From Synanceia verrucosa (taxonomy: Eukaryota > Chordata > Actinopteri > Perciformes > Synanceiidae), in the NCBI GenBank assembly GCA_029721515.1, contig CM056556.1, forward strand, positions 22,551,169 to 22,615,168: a DNA stretch of 64,000 nt. The letters run 5' to 3'. The first letter of the stretch is position 1. The number at the start of each line of letters is the position of its first letter. Below the pieces are notes generated by a model that had not been told where the DNA came from, searched no databases, and was given only the letters and a program-made list of their open reading frames with translations. The position numbers and the translations under genes were made by a program. Shown one piece after another: positions 25,001-38,200 of this stretch.

Positions 25001-28000
25001 TTTTGTTAGATTTCAACCTCTAACTTAAATGTTTTTCATCTGAATATTTCATGTGATGGAGCTGCACAAAGTAATCTAAGTTGGTGAAGTGAAATGAGAT
25101 ATATATATATAAAAGAATAATTTAAAGAAATAAAAAAGTGAAAAATGGCATGTGCATATGTATTCACCCACTTTGCTATGAAGCCCCTTAAAAAGTGCTG
25201 GTGCAATCTATTACCTTCACAAGTCACATAATTAGTTAAATGAAGTCCACCTGTGTTCAATCTAAGTGTCACATGATGTGTCAGTATAAATACACCTTTT
25301 CTGAGAGGCCCCAATGGGCTGCAATTCCACTTAGCAAGAAGCATCACATCATGAATACCAAAGACCTCTCCAAACAAGTCAGGACTGGGTTATAAAAAAA
25401 TATCTACATCTTTGATGATCCCCCAGAGCACCATCAAATCCATAATCACCAAATGGAAACAACACAGGACCACATCAAACCTGCCAAGACAGGGCCAAGG
25501 TAAACCAAAGGTAACCCTGAAGGAGCTGCAGAGTTCCACAGCAAACACTGGTGTGTCTGTCCATAGAACCACAATAAGCCATACACTCCATAGAGCTGGG
25601 CTTTATGGAAGAGTGGCCAGAAAAATGCCTTTACTTACTGTTAAAAATAAGAAGGCACGTTTTGAATTTCCCCTAAATGTATGGCGAAGGTGATCTGGTC
25701 AGATGAGACTAAAATTGAACTTTTTGGCCACAAAGGGAAATGCTATGTCTGACGGCAACCCAACACGTCCCATCACCCCAAGAACACCGTCCCCACAGTG
25801 AAACATGGTGGTGGCAGCATCATGCTGTGGGGATGTTTTGCAGCAGTAGGGACTGGGAAATTGGTCCGCATAGAGGGGAAGATGGATGGTGCTAAATACA
25901 GGGACATTCTGGAGCAATGACCAAAGCATACTGCTAAAGCTATGCTTGGATGGTTTAAGGAGAAGAAGCTAAATGTGCTAGAATGGCCTAGTCAAAGCCC
26001 AGATCTAAATCCGATTGAAAATGTCTGGTTTGACTTGAAGACTGCCGTTCACAAGCAGAAACCATCCGACTTGGAGGAGCTGGAGAAGTTTTGCCATGAG
26101 GAATGGGCAAAAATCCCACTTGCAAGATGTGGCAAGAGATAGACTCTCTTGAGACTTATCAGAAGAGACTTACAGCAGTAATTGCTACAAAAGGTGGCTC
26201 TACAAAGTACTGACTTCAGGGGGTGCATAATTATGCACGCTGAGGTTTTTGGCCTTTTTGTTGTTTCACAATAAAAAAAAAAAATCACATCTTCAAAGTT
26301 GTTGGCATGTTCTGTACATGAAATGATGCAAATGCTCAAACAATATATTTTAATTCCAGGTTGTGAGGTATTAAAACGTGAAAAATTCCTAGGGGGGTGA
26401 ATACTTTTGCAAGGCGCTGTATATACTGTATATGTATATGTGTATACAGATACATATACATATATACGCATATATACTGTATGTATATATGCGTATATAT
26501 GCATATATACATACAGTATATTAGGGGTATCAAAGTCAGCACGTCTCTGGCAGGTTGTCCAAGTAGAATTACCGTCTTAGCTCGTTAACATGAAATTCTG
26601 CAAAAAGGTTTTGTAGGTTTTGAATCATCTGAGGAAATGAACCCATTATTGTATCAGATCAATAATGCAGGGCTTCTCCAGACCTTGCTGCTTTTGCCAT
26701 TGTGCAGTTAGAAACAAGTCATCTGAAGGGTTCAGATGGCTTCAAAGAGTGCAGCCGCGTTGTAATAAACCATTGCTGATATACTGTTCAGGGAGCAGGT
26801 GTTTTATGTCAGAGTTAGTGTTTACACTGTTTGGTTTCTATTTCCACCTTAACAATGATGTAGCTGGCAGCTTCCGGACTACCCACCTAACTGTTGCAAG
26901 GTCAAAAAAGGATAAACAAGAGGAGGAGGAATGGGTTGTAGCTAGCTGTTAAAGTCTTTATGTCCATGAGTTTTATGTTTTGAGTACTTAGCCACACGAT
27001 CAGTGTTGTGTTGTGAGTGATCATAATGTTGATATGTCATTCTACCAGTCCAGTGGAATATCTAATGCTATCTGATTTGTACAGACATTCATGGTCCCCA
27101 AAGGAGGTTATTTGTTATTGTGGTGATCCTCTGACTTTTTGTCTGATGTACTCGTCTGGATACATTGTAAGAAGCTGATCCCTCAACTTGAATCATGTAC
27201 CAGGTCACAGGTCACTCGTGCCTAAACCTGACCAACCCAACCAACCAAAGGCTGAGGAAACATAGGTGTGATCCCCTCAGATCACAGTAAAGTAGCCTTT
27301 ACAACTGTTGTCTCTGTAAAGTAGTATAACAGGTATTGGGTTTTCCAGCTGCCGTCAGGTGGCAACATTAATTTTGTCATCCTCAAGACCGATGGGCTTT
27401 TGCAGCCTGGCGCATATTCACATTACTGTATTCACATTTCCTGATGCAAATTTACCTGTTGGCATAGACTTTTTTTAGGTTATGTAATTCCTACTCGGGA
27501 AAACTCTGTTTTATGTTTCAATTATGATCACATTGAAGATGGCACTGAAGATTGAATCGTTTCAATATCCATCTGACCCTTAAATAAGCTCTTTTTAAAT
27601 AATGAATATTCATTTCTTTTCCAGGTGTAGTTGAGATATTTGTCGAAATGTTTATAGACAGGAGAGGAAACCTCCATCCTGAGGTGATAACAATGTGGAA
27701 ACATCCTCACCACATAAAACCTGCTGAACCTCTCACCTCTGAACCTTTCAACTAGAAGTCATGACCCTGCCATAGTCTTAGTGTTGGAGGAGGTCATTGA
27801 TTCAGTAGAGGCAGTAAATGATGCCGCCAGAGCGAGTCAGTCGCAAAGAAGCCTCAGGATGAGAAAAAACATTGTCACTCCTGCCTGTTTCTTTTTTACT
27901 GCCTTTTTAAAGGAAACAAGCTGCGGCCAGCTGGCCGGCCGACAGGAGGTGTTACACAGCTGGAATGTGTAGACATAAATCACATTAATTCCCTATGGTC

Positions 28001-31000
28001 ATGCAATGATTCATAGGAAGGGAGCAAGTTTCTGCCTCATCAGGAGGTTTAGTTCCACGTTGGTGCTGTAGTTTCACTCTAATTTCTCAGAAACATTCAG
28101 TTAAATGGCTTCTCTGCTGGATTAGAGTCATGTTGCTACATTTTAGCTCTCTTTAGATTTAGGGATTAGACTCTCTGCACTTGACTAAAATGAAATGGAT
28201 GGCTGGACCATCTTGTATTGTTCCACTGGACAAAAAAAAAGACAAGCTTTGTTTTCTGCAGACTGCAGAAAGTTTTCTCTGAATGGAGTCTCACAAGCAG
28301 ATCTGTGCCACACCCCGAACCTGCTGATTTGACAGATTTTGATAACCGATAACACTGATTAAACTAATAATTTGCCTACTAAAGTGAGGTTTTCAGTGCA
28401 GAAGCTTTTTTACTGATGGAGTATTTTTGGCAAAAGTCTAAATTTACCAGTTTAGAAATACTCCCTCACAAGTGAAAGGCCTGCACTGAAAACCTCATAA
28501 TTAGATTATCTTTCATCAGTATTAATAGTTAACATGTTAAAAGCACAATTATTTGCCTTTGTATTATTAAATAAAACTTGTTATCACTGTGCATATGAAT
28601 AAAATAAATAAGAATAAATATAAAAGTAATAATTCTGCAGTGTATGTTTTTATATTATTGTTAATACAGATTAGGGTTGTCGGTGTCAAAGCATAACACG
28701 TCATCTTTTTAATCGCATGTTGGTATTTTGTCACTTTAACACACCCTTACTTGTAGCTTCTGCTTCCTACTCCAGTCATAGAGAAGAACCACAGCAATAC
28801 TTGAGTGATTTGTTTTATTTTAAAAACTCCCAGGCAGCTCAGTCTACAAATCAAATATAATAAGCACTTTGTGTAAACATTGTAAACATGAATTTACGAT
28901 CTCAGTCGCTAGTAGAGTAAATTATGGTCCCATTTATTGATAAATTAGATGAACAGGCTGTTGAATCATTTTATTCAGTAAAATGTTATTTTAAAACAAA
29001 AGATATCAGTCTCACGCCTATATTCATTCATTAAGCATCCTGTGATGCTCTTCCAAATCTAAATAATCTGATCTTCAGTGTTTCATGGTTCAATTTTCAG
29101 GATAGTTGAGTTTATTTAGAAACTATAGAAAGATTTATTTAAAGATTTATTCTTCATCGGGCCACATTGTCTTATTTCTTCGTAAGAGATTTTTTTCCTG
29201 TTATTGATTGTAATTATATAGACCTTCATCTGCTCCTTCGTCTGTAGTGTAAAATCCACCCCGCAGGAAGTTTTCAAGCCAAATCTGATCTCAACTTTCA
29301 AAGTGATTATGATCTCCTCTTTACTCATAAACACTTAATCTAATACAGCTCCTCTGGTATTAAAGCAGTCCGATTGCTGGCAGCTTGCCTGGAAGAGGAA
29401 TTGAATGAAGGTCTTCATACTGAGATCTGAGCTGAAGGTGCTGCCCTGCAGACGACCTCTTCCTTCTGCAGACTGTCAAACATGTAATCCTGGATTAGTC
29501 CACTATCATCCAGAGCTCAGAGGGAATAAACTCAACACAGCAGGAGACCACATCTCCCAATTTACTGCAGACTAATACTGAATCACAAACGGGTTGTAAA
29601 ATTTAATGTGGAAAGCAGGCTCTTGGTTTTCTTGGTTTGAAGTTTGTAACGCTGATTGCATTGTGGTTCATATGGAGGATTAGTGACACTTAAGTTGACA
29701 TGAAATAATCTCTATACAGGATTCAAGCAAACACAGAGTTTGGGTTGTTTGTTGCTGCTTTTGTTGCCACTCTAGACTTGGAGTACACAAGTGCACAGTA
29801 CAAACATGGCTGCAGGACATTGCTCCCACTCCAAAGACTTTGGGTGAGGTTGAAATTCTAGGTCTGCGCAGACCAGTTAAGTTCCTCCATACCAAACTGG
29901 TTTCTTTATGGAACTGGCTTTGTGTATGGGGTGTTGGGTACATTATTGGTCATAAATTAATAGATCACCAAAGTTTTTTTGTTTTTTTTTGTCAGCACCT
30001 CTTCCCATCATAAAACACCACAGTGTGGCAGGTGTCAACTTTTTATGGGACTGGTGGGACTTTTATCTTGCAGAAAAGTATGATATTTTGTGCATTTGTG
30101 TGACTGGCCCCCACCCTCTCTGGAAACCAAGCTATCATTCTTTATTAGAATTTCTTATTATGAGCCAGAGAGGAAAGTGCTGCACCTTTTGTGAATTGAG
30201 GGGGAAAACAGATGATAGACAGGATGAAATAGGATAGATGGGAAAGGGGTACAAACATGCAGTGTTATTAGAAATCAGGAATATGAGATACATTATTCCT
30301 AGCAACTAATCTCCCCGAAATAAGAAGAAGACAGAAAAGACAGTAACAATAAAAATGATGATAATGACAATAATAAATAACTAAATAAAGTTGGACACTA
30401 AGGGACGAAGGTGAGATGTAAGAATGCATAAGAAGCATGAATTTGATGTGAAGCCCGAAGAGTGATTTCACCCATTCTGGCGGGTCCCATCAGTACTCAA
30501 CAATGGGACACGACAGGCATTCGTACACCCTGAACCAACATGCATGCACCGAAGCCCAGAGCAGCTAAGACGACTGAGCAGGGGCCTGCTAGCTGAGTGT
30601 CCGTCCCGCCCAGGCAGCAGGAACACACAGGAGGCCTCCCCCAGAGAGCCAACCAGAACCACAGAGAAACACAATTCCAGGGACCTAGGGAAGGCACAGC
30701 CAGACGCCCCCACAGCGCCACGAACAAGCCCAGGAGGCCCGGGACAAGAGGGCCCACCCCCCACCCAACACCCACCCCCAAACGGCCCACCACCCCCAAC
30801 CCACCCCACCCCCACCCCCCCACCCCCCCACACCACCCCACACCACCAAGAAGAAAATGTTTTTTTCTTCTTGACATCCAATATAATCGGCCTGAAGAAT
30901 AAGCCATCATCCAGTCAGTTGCTGGGCACAACCTTAAAGCGTTATGGTTCATGAGTAGTAACCAAAGGTGTCCCCTATTGTCATATAAATGTAAGTACAT

Positions 31001-32186
31001 GTTTTTCCCCTTGGGAGGAAATTCCATAACTGAATTCCGTTCCTAACATTTTTGTCAATATTGTGACTGCTTTTAAACACACACCTCATCACGTCACTTT
31101 ATTTCCTCCTTGTGTCACATGACCTCTGCTCTTTGTTTCTCAGCCGGGCCCTCAGCGCTCTGTTATGGTAATGAGGTGTTGTTTTCTAACAGCTACTCGG
31201 GGGCGACTCCACTTCATTAATGTGACAGATGCCTGGACAGCTGCTTGGGTTAATAAGTCAACCACTGTCATGACGCCGCTCAGGATGTCATTACATACAT
31301 CATTGAGAGTCAGATTGAAACCAGTAAGCAAGGTTGAGAGAAGGGTTGCAAGGTAGAGAGAAGGGTTGTGTAAGGTAGGGAGGTTGATGATAAGGCATTG
31401 GTTTTGTTGAGTGTGCAGTAAAATGGCTGTTTGTGACTTTGGGTCTAGTTTCTGATATTTTCAACAGATTGAGTCAAATATGGCTCAAAAGGTGAAGCTT
31501 AAGCCCTGTTCGCACTACATGACTGTCGGAGTCGTGGACTCTCCGTCCTGACTTTTCATTGTAAACACGGACAGCCCTCCAGGTTGTTTGTGTTTTAAAA
31601 GAGAAAAGTTATTTCTCTTGTTGTTGCTACTGCTGCCGCTGCCCTGCTGCAGCCGCTGCTCCTTTCAACTATGTCTGCTGTCATTGGCTGCAGCTCTTTT
31701 TACGTCAGCGCAACTCGATTGGATATTTAGCAGTCTACGTGTTCAGTGTTTATCGGCAACACGGAGTCAGGGCGTCGGCGAGCGTCTGACTGGCGTCTTT
31801 GAGGTATTCACATTTAATGACCCAGACTTGCTGTGTGGATGACTACCTCATCCCGATCTGGGGGAGAGGTATCAAAAAAACCTTGCCGACCTGTCGATTG
31901 GGCTGAAATCGTGTAGTGTGATCAAGGCATTACGTGGTGCAACGGTTTGGGGCACCTGTCAGGCAAGTAAATACACCCTCACCCTTATGACTAATGGGTT
32001 AAGGCTCTGACCATTTGTTATATGTCAACACGGGATTTTCTAACCCACATTGACACGGCTCGGATCGGCATTTGGGGTCTTTCACAGTGCCAGCTGATGC
32101 GACTCTGTTCACGTTAACGTTGTTGTTGTTCTGTGCGTTACAATTTTGTCCCTTTTGCAAAGTGTACAAACCCAGTGCAGTACTAA

Positions 32187-32218
<32 letters not shown>

Positions 32219-35200
32219 ATGCATACTGCCATGAGCAATAAAAAGGTGTGCCAGATCACTATACAAGCTGTATATATAAACACGGTCGCATAGTTCACAC
32301 CGGGATTCCCCCATCGGTTGGATTTCCCGAGAATGACATAGGACTGATGAATGAGCAGCTCTGCAGCTCTGGAGCTTCACAGTGACAGTCTGACAGGCTG
32401 CTCAGTGACTAAAGCAGGACATGACAGGCAGATACATCAACGTCATCGGGTAAATAGCGAGTCGACGGGTCGACTTTCATACTGTAGCCAATCCGATCCG
32501 AGCCGATAAAATTCCGGGTCGATTGCGGAGTTGTTGACCCACGTCAAAATGCTCCTGGACACGGGTTTTTCGTGCACTGTGAAAGGGGCTTTAGAATGAC
32601 ATCAGAAGAATGATTACCTCCACCAAGGAGGTTATGTTTTCACCAGAGTTTGTCTATTTGTTTGTTTGATGGTTTGACGGTTTGCAAAGTAAGTCATAAA
32701 GTTGTGCACAGATTTTGACGAAATTTTCAGGGTTGGTCAGAAGTGGCCTAACTTAAAACTGATTTTTAGTGGTGATTGGATCCGATTCAATGGCACCACC
32801 AAAAATTAATCAGTTTTAAGTTAGGCCGCTTCCGGACAATCCTAAAAATTTCGTCAAAAATTTTCTGAGTTATTTTGCAAACCGACAAACCAACAAACAT
32901 ACAAATAAACAAGCCTCGGTGAAAGCATAACCTCCTTGGCGGCGGGGTAACTTGAAATGAATAGTTGCCGCCACCGCCTTGGCGGAGATCTGCGCTCTCT
33001 GAGTGCTTTTTTTCATTATCTCCTATTGTGAAAACATTGTATTGACTTTTTCCCAATCTCTTCAACACAGTCACCATTTTCTTGGAACAACATCTAGTGG
33101 CCATTATGCATTTTAAGCCACTTTGAGTGATTCCAAAACATTAGGAGCTTAACCATTTAAATTTCTCTCAGAGAAATCACAATAAATTGACCGATGGCAT
33201 TTTAAAGTAAATATTTTGTGTGCCTCTACTTGTTCACAGGTTTCAGCAGTTTAATTTAGATATACAGACAACATCCAGTATAACAGATCATGTGTCATTA
33301 ATACTACAAACAGATGACCATCTCTCATTTGTTCTGTTGCAGCTGAAGGATATGCATACAGGAATCAACGCAAGTTCTCTGAAGACATCGACTGGTCATA
33401 TGCAGGTGAGTCAAACTGAAGCATTGTAACTATGAAATGCTCTTCCTGCAACATGTTACTTACGCACTTCTAATTTTCTTTAAGTGGACTTTCAGTCATC
33501 AGGTTGAGCAGACTTAAAGGCTTCTGTGTTTATTTTGATGCTGCCCTGAGTGACACTTTGCTTATTTTAGTTTTTGGAACACAAATGTACATTCAGTGTT
33601 GAGTGCAAGGAAATGATATACTTCCATATCCTCCACATGTAGGTGTGCCAGTCAGCTGCTTGCCAACTAACAGCAAATATATTCTGCAAAATATATTCTA
33701 GTATGATCTCTTAATGACAGGCTCCAGATGAAATAGATTTGATTGAGAAAGCTAGAAATATTGTTTGATTTTTTTTCATATTTGCTAACATAGTTCTCAA
33801 ATGTGGCCTGAAGACAATAATCTTTGTTTTTCGGTTTTGCAAAATGTCATTGTTATCTTGCAAATAAGTACGTTCAAGATTAAAAATTTTACTTAGATCA
33901 ACTACAGGTAACTCCAGATTAATCATCAAGAGGTGTAATAAATGCTGCAGCCTATAGGGATGCAACACTTGCTACCGAGACTTTCTTTTCATAATTTCTT
34001 TCCAATTAATCAAATTAAAGGTGCAGAGTGTAGGGTTTGGTGACATGCAATGATGTGGTTGCAGAGTGCAAACAACTGAATGCCCCTTCTTGCACTCAAG
34101 AGTGCTGCTTTGTCCATTTTGGACTACTGTAGAAACACTGTAGACTAACACAGCTGAGTCTGTAAAGAGGACTCAAACCCTATGCTGATATGAAGGGCTC
34201 ATTCTAAGCTCACGAAAGCGCAATGATTCTTACTTTCAGGTGATCATACACCAATGAAAATATTGTTATGAATGTGTCCTGAAATGTTATACACCATCAA
34301 CACTTAAATAGAAATAACATAGGCTGATATTTGGGTTCTGGGGGATTGCTGCTGCTTTCCTCTTTCAGCAAAGTCTTTTAACTCTGTTTAAGTGCCCATG
34401 AGCAATGGGCTGAACCTCTGACCCCTGCAGTGACTTCAGTGAGGTTCAGACTCTCATGTCTCATTTGATAATGTAATTCAGGAAAACAGTCATTCTCTGC
34501 TAAATCACATGAACCCAATTTTAGCCACTTTAGTTTCATTTTAGGATTTGCATGTGAATATAAGCTCTCTCTGTCTCTCTCTCACACACACACACGCGTG
34601 CACACACACACACACAGTTTATTCGATCTTTCTGGGTCAGACAAAGTATTTGGCATAAAACAGAAGTTGACATAGTGAACAAGATTTGATCAAGGTTTTA
34701 TTTAATTTGTCTTCTGATCATTCTGGCATCACGGAATGAGTTGCTTCAACTGTTGGTGGTTTACGACCCTTGACCATTCACATGCTGTCAAATAAATGTA
34801 TATGCAATATGTATATATGTGCTAATACTACACTTGTTTAAACATTGCATAACTTGAATTAAGAGTGGCAATAACATGATACAGAATGATGTACACGCCT
34901 GTGTTAGAGCAACATAATGTGGAAACTTTATGGCTACTTGGACTTTTATGGCTACTTAAGGAGACACTAAAGGTAAATATTTCCAGTTCACTGGGTGAAT
35001 TTATATTTATGATAAAGTCAACAAAGTAGAAAGTAATTTAAACTCTGAAAGACAAATCTTCCTTTAGAAGTAATTTTAAGACCTTTTAAGCCTTATAATA
35101 TGTACAGTGGTTTTCATTCACATTGATTTAATACCCCACAAATAGATACAAAAATAATATCATAGTGAAGTATAATGAAGTGTAAGATGTATATAAGTGC

Positions 35201-38200
35201 TTCTGAAGCTTCTACCCTTTCAATCCACATTGACTCTGTTATAAATATCCCTGAGAAGCATTCAAGAACAAGACAAGTGCTGTTTTTCCATTTAGCAATT
35301 CTGCCAAGTGAGGTTTATTCCCCAATCAGCAGCCTGATCTTTTCACACTTACATATAATACTTAAATGTTGAATATGCTTTTTTTGCATTCTGTCTGGGG
35401 TCCCATGATCGGATGGCTTCAGTCTTACATGCAGAGCAAGACTCAGGATATAGTTAGCCCTGCTTAGCATGAGATGCTTGTTGACTTTAGCTGTAGTCTT
35501 TGCTGTGTGTTTGAGTTCAACTTTTTGGCCAAGGCACGAAACAGTCATTTTCATCACTGCTGTATCCTTTCATTGGCAACAGCCTTTCCAGTAGCTCTGT
35601 AATTTAATAGTTTCAATAGTTTTTCATGTTTTATTTCTCTACTTTTTTTAATGTTTCTAACTATTTTGCTGCTCTTGTAGCAGTTATGTACTCTCTCATT
35701 GTGTTGTGTAAATTCAAGGAAATAAACCATACCTGGCACACTCGCCGTTTATTCCGTGCATCTGGTAGAGTAATTAACAGTACAAGTGTCTCCCATTGTC
35801 TCACACACACATACATCTCACACTGAAATAATAAAATAAAAACGAGAAATCCTCTGTGTGGCCCTTTGAGTGTCGCCAACAGACTAAAAGCATCAGAACC
35901 TGGCTTACACCAGCTATGAAGTTGGCGTGGAGCAGCGCCATTTTCCACTCTCATTTCACTGTTGCTACATCTGAACGTGAGCGTGGATTTCCTGGTGTAC
36001 GCTGCTTTGATACATGAGGGCCCTGGTCATTACTACACTACTAAAGTGTTTTTTTTCCTTTTCTTTAAACATCACATGAGTAAGTGGTTTCAAATTTTGA
36101 AATTAAGTTACCCACCCTGTGGCTTAAGGTTGAGTATGTTTACAGCCTGTGTGTTTACGCGTGCGTGCGTGCGTGCGTGCGTGCATGCTCTCTATTGACA
36201 TGCTAATATCCGTCCTGACCCCGAAGCCTGTCTGACCTGGTTCACGAGCTTTGTCCTCTGGCGGAAAGAGGCTCTAAACTGCCAATCAGAGTGAGGACAG
36301 AGAGTCATGTGACCACTGAAACCTGCTAACAAACACCACACCAGCTGGCTGAAACAACCCGACAACACATAATTAGCAAGGAAAAGTGAAACATCTGCAA
36401 GATTAGTGAGACATGACACTGAACGTCTGGGTTGTTTTCTATTGAAATAATCTGAAACAGGAAAGCAATTAAATGCATTTAAAATTCAGATTTTAAAAAT
36501 AAAAGCATATATTCAAGTTATGTTGTCTGAGAGGTTCATTTTTACAAGATAATGGGGTTTACAGTTACAGTGATGAAGAAATAAAGCTTCAACAGTCATA
36601 TACAGAACAGAATAATGTTCAATAATTAGGCATTAGGCAGTACAGGACAGGACAGTTCAAGGATGATTATTGGTTTTAAGTGAAGCTGCTCTTATGTATG
36701 CTATGATTCACTGACTGTAGTCATAACCCATAATTTTGACATCCTTACCTTTATTATAATGTCATGGAATAATGTTTGTACTTGCTGACATGTGGCTGGG
36801 AACTGGTTTTGATAAGCAAATGATAATAATCGTGCTGACGGGGCCGGAGCTGCACCTTCACTCACTGACAGGTTACAGGGACATGTCATGGTGTGCGTTG
36901 TATTTAATTGCTTTCTACCCATCACCTGCAATGTATTTGCTCTGAGCCACTCCTTGCAGTCAATACATTTTTTGTAAATTACGCTGTTTTAGGATATTTT
37001 AAAGAGTATAACATCAGAGGTCTGTAAGCTCTGTATGATTTCAGTATTACATGCTGACCCAGGGAAACATATACTGAACATTTTGAGGGAAATGTTAAGA
37101 ACATAATATCATTCAAAATGTCTCTGTAATGTGCCATATTAAGAGACTCATTATGCTGGGTGCTGCATATATTGCATATATTGCACTGCATATATGCTGA
37201 ATATATTCTGAATATATTGTAGGACCTATGGGAACATAGATATGTTTCCAATTCAAAAGCGTCTTCTAAATGTGACTCTCCATCTGGGAGATGTTGTCAT
37301 CCACTGAGTGTAGACAGTAACTCTGAGCAGATGTCAGATCCACATGCAAGGCTTTGCCACAGGATATATGAGCTGAACCTCACATGTTGCTCAGATTCAT
37401 TTTGTAATAAAAGTGAAACCAAAAGCTGGAGGCTGTAGAGCAGTTTGTGATGAGAATATGAGCTGTGAGATTAATTCTGTTTGGTTCAGTTTAAGGTGCA
37501 GCTGAAACAGTCACACACTGAATGAATGAACTGTGCTCTGAGGGATAATGTGTATTCTTGGCTGTAACACTTTCCATACTGTATTTAAGTCATCCGTCAT
37601 GTCAGCGTGTCCTTTGTGTTTGAAAGCAAGGTGGAAACCTGAAACCAAACGCTTTCTTTAGTGAGCAGAATGCAGCAGGTTGTATTTGAGAAACGTCGTA
37701 GAAAAAAAATTGAACATTGACCTTGTGAGAGTTGTTTGAGAGAAAACTGTGTGCTGATATTAAAGCCAGAGTGCAGCGGAACGCCTGGAGGTTATTAGCT
37801 CATAAGCTTGTTAGCTCATAGCATAGCTAGCTCTTGCAGGGCAGCACACTTGTAAGCGATCATTGCATAATTGGAGAGAAAAGTCTGCACTTCATCAATT
37901 TGTTCATCTTAAAGTATCTTCGACACCCATGGGCTACTGTTTGTTTACTTACGAAACTCATTTTGGCCTTTTTGCATGTAATTTTTACACTAGCCTATGC
38001 AACACAACTATGATTATGGCCACAGTTAGGCTTAGGCAGTACATCCACATAGGTCAAGGAAGTAAGTAAGTTGTTTCTTGTTTCAATTTACAATGTTAAT
38101 CACAACTTTAAAATTGAGACCACAGCCCTGGAGAAAATATTTGGTTGTATGTGAATGTAATTTTGTGAGAGACCAGGTTGGTTCAGTTCAATATTGAGCC

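Noticed and set aside
30468..31027. Long Gly- and Pro-rich ORFs on both strands
   Set aside because: They follow from the C-rich composition; no start context, domain or splice support.
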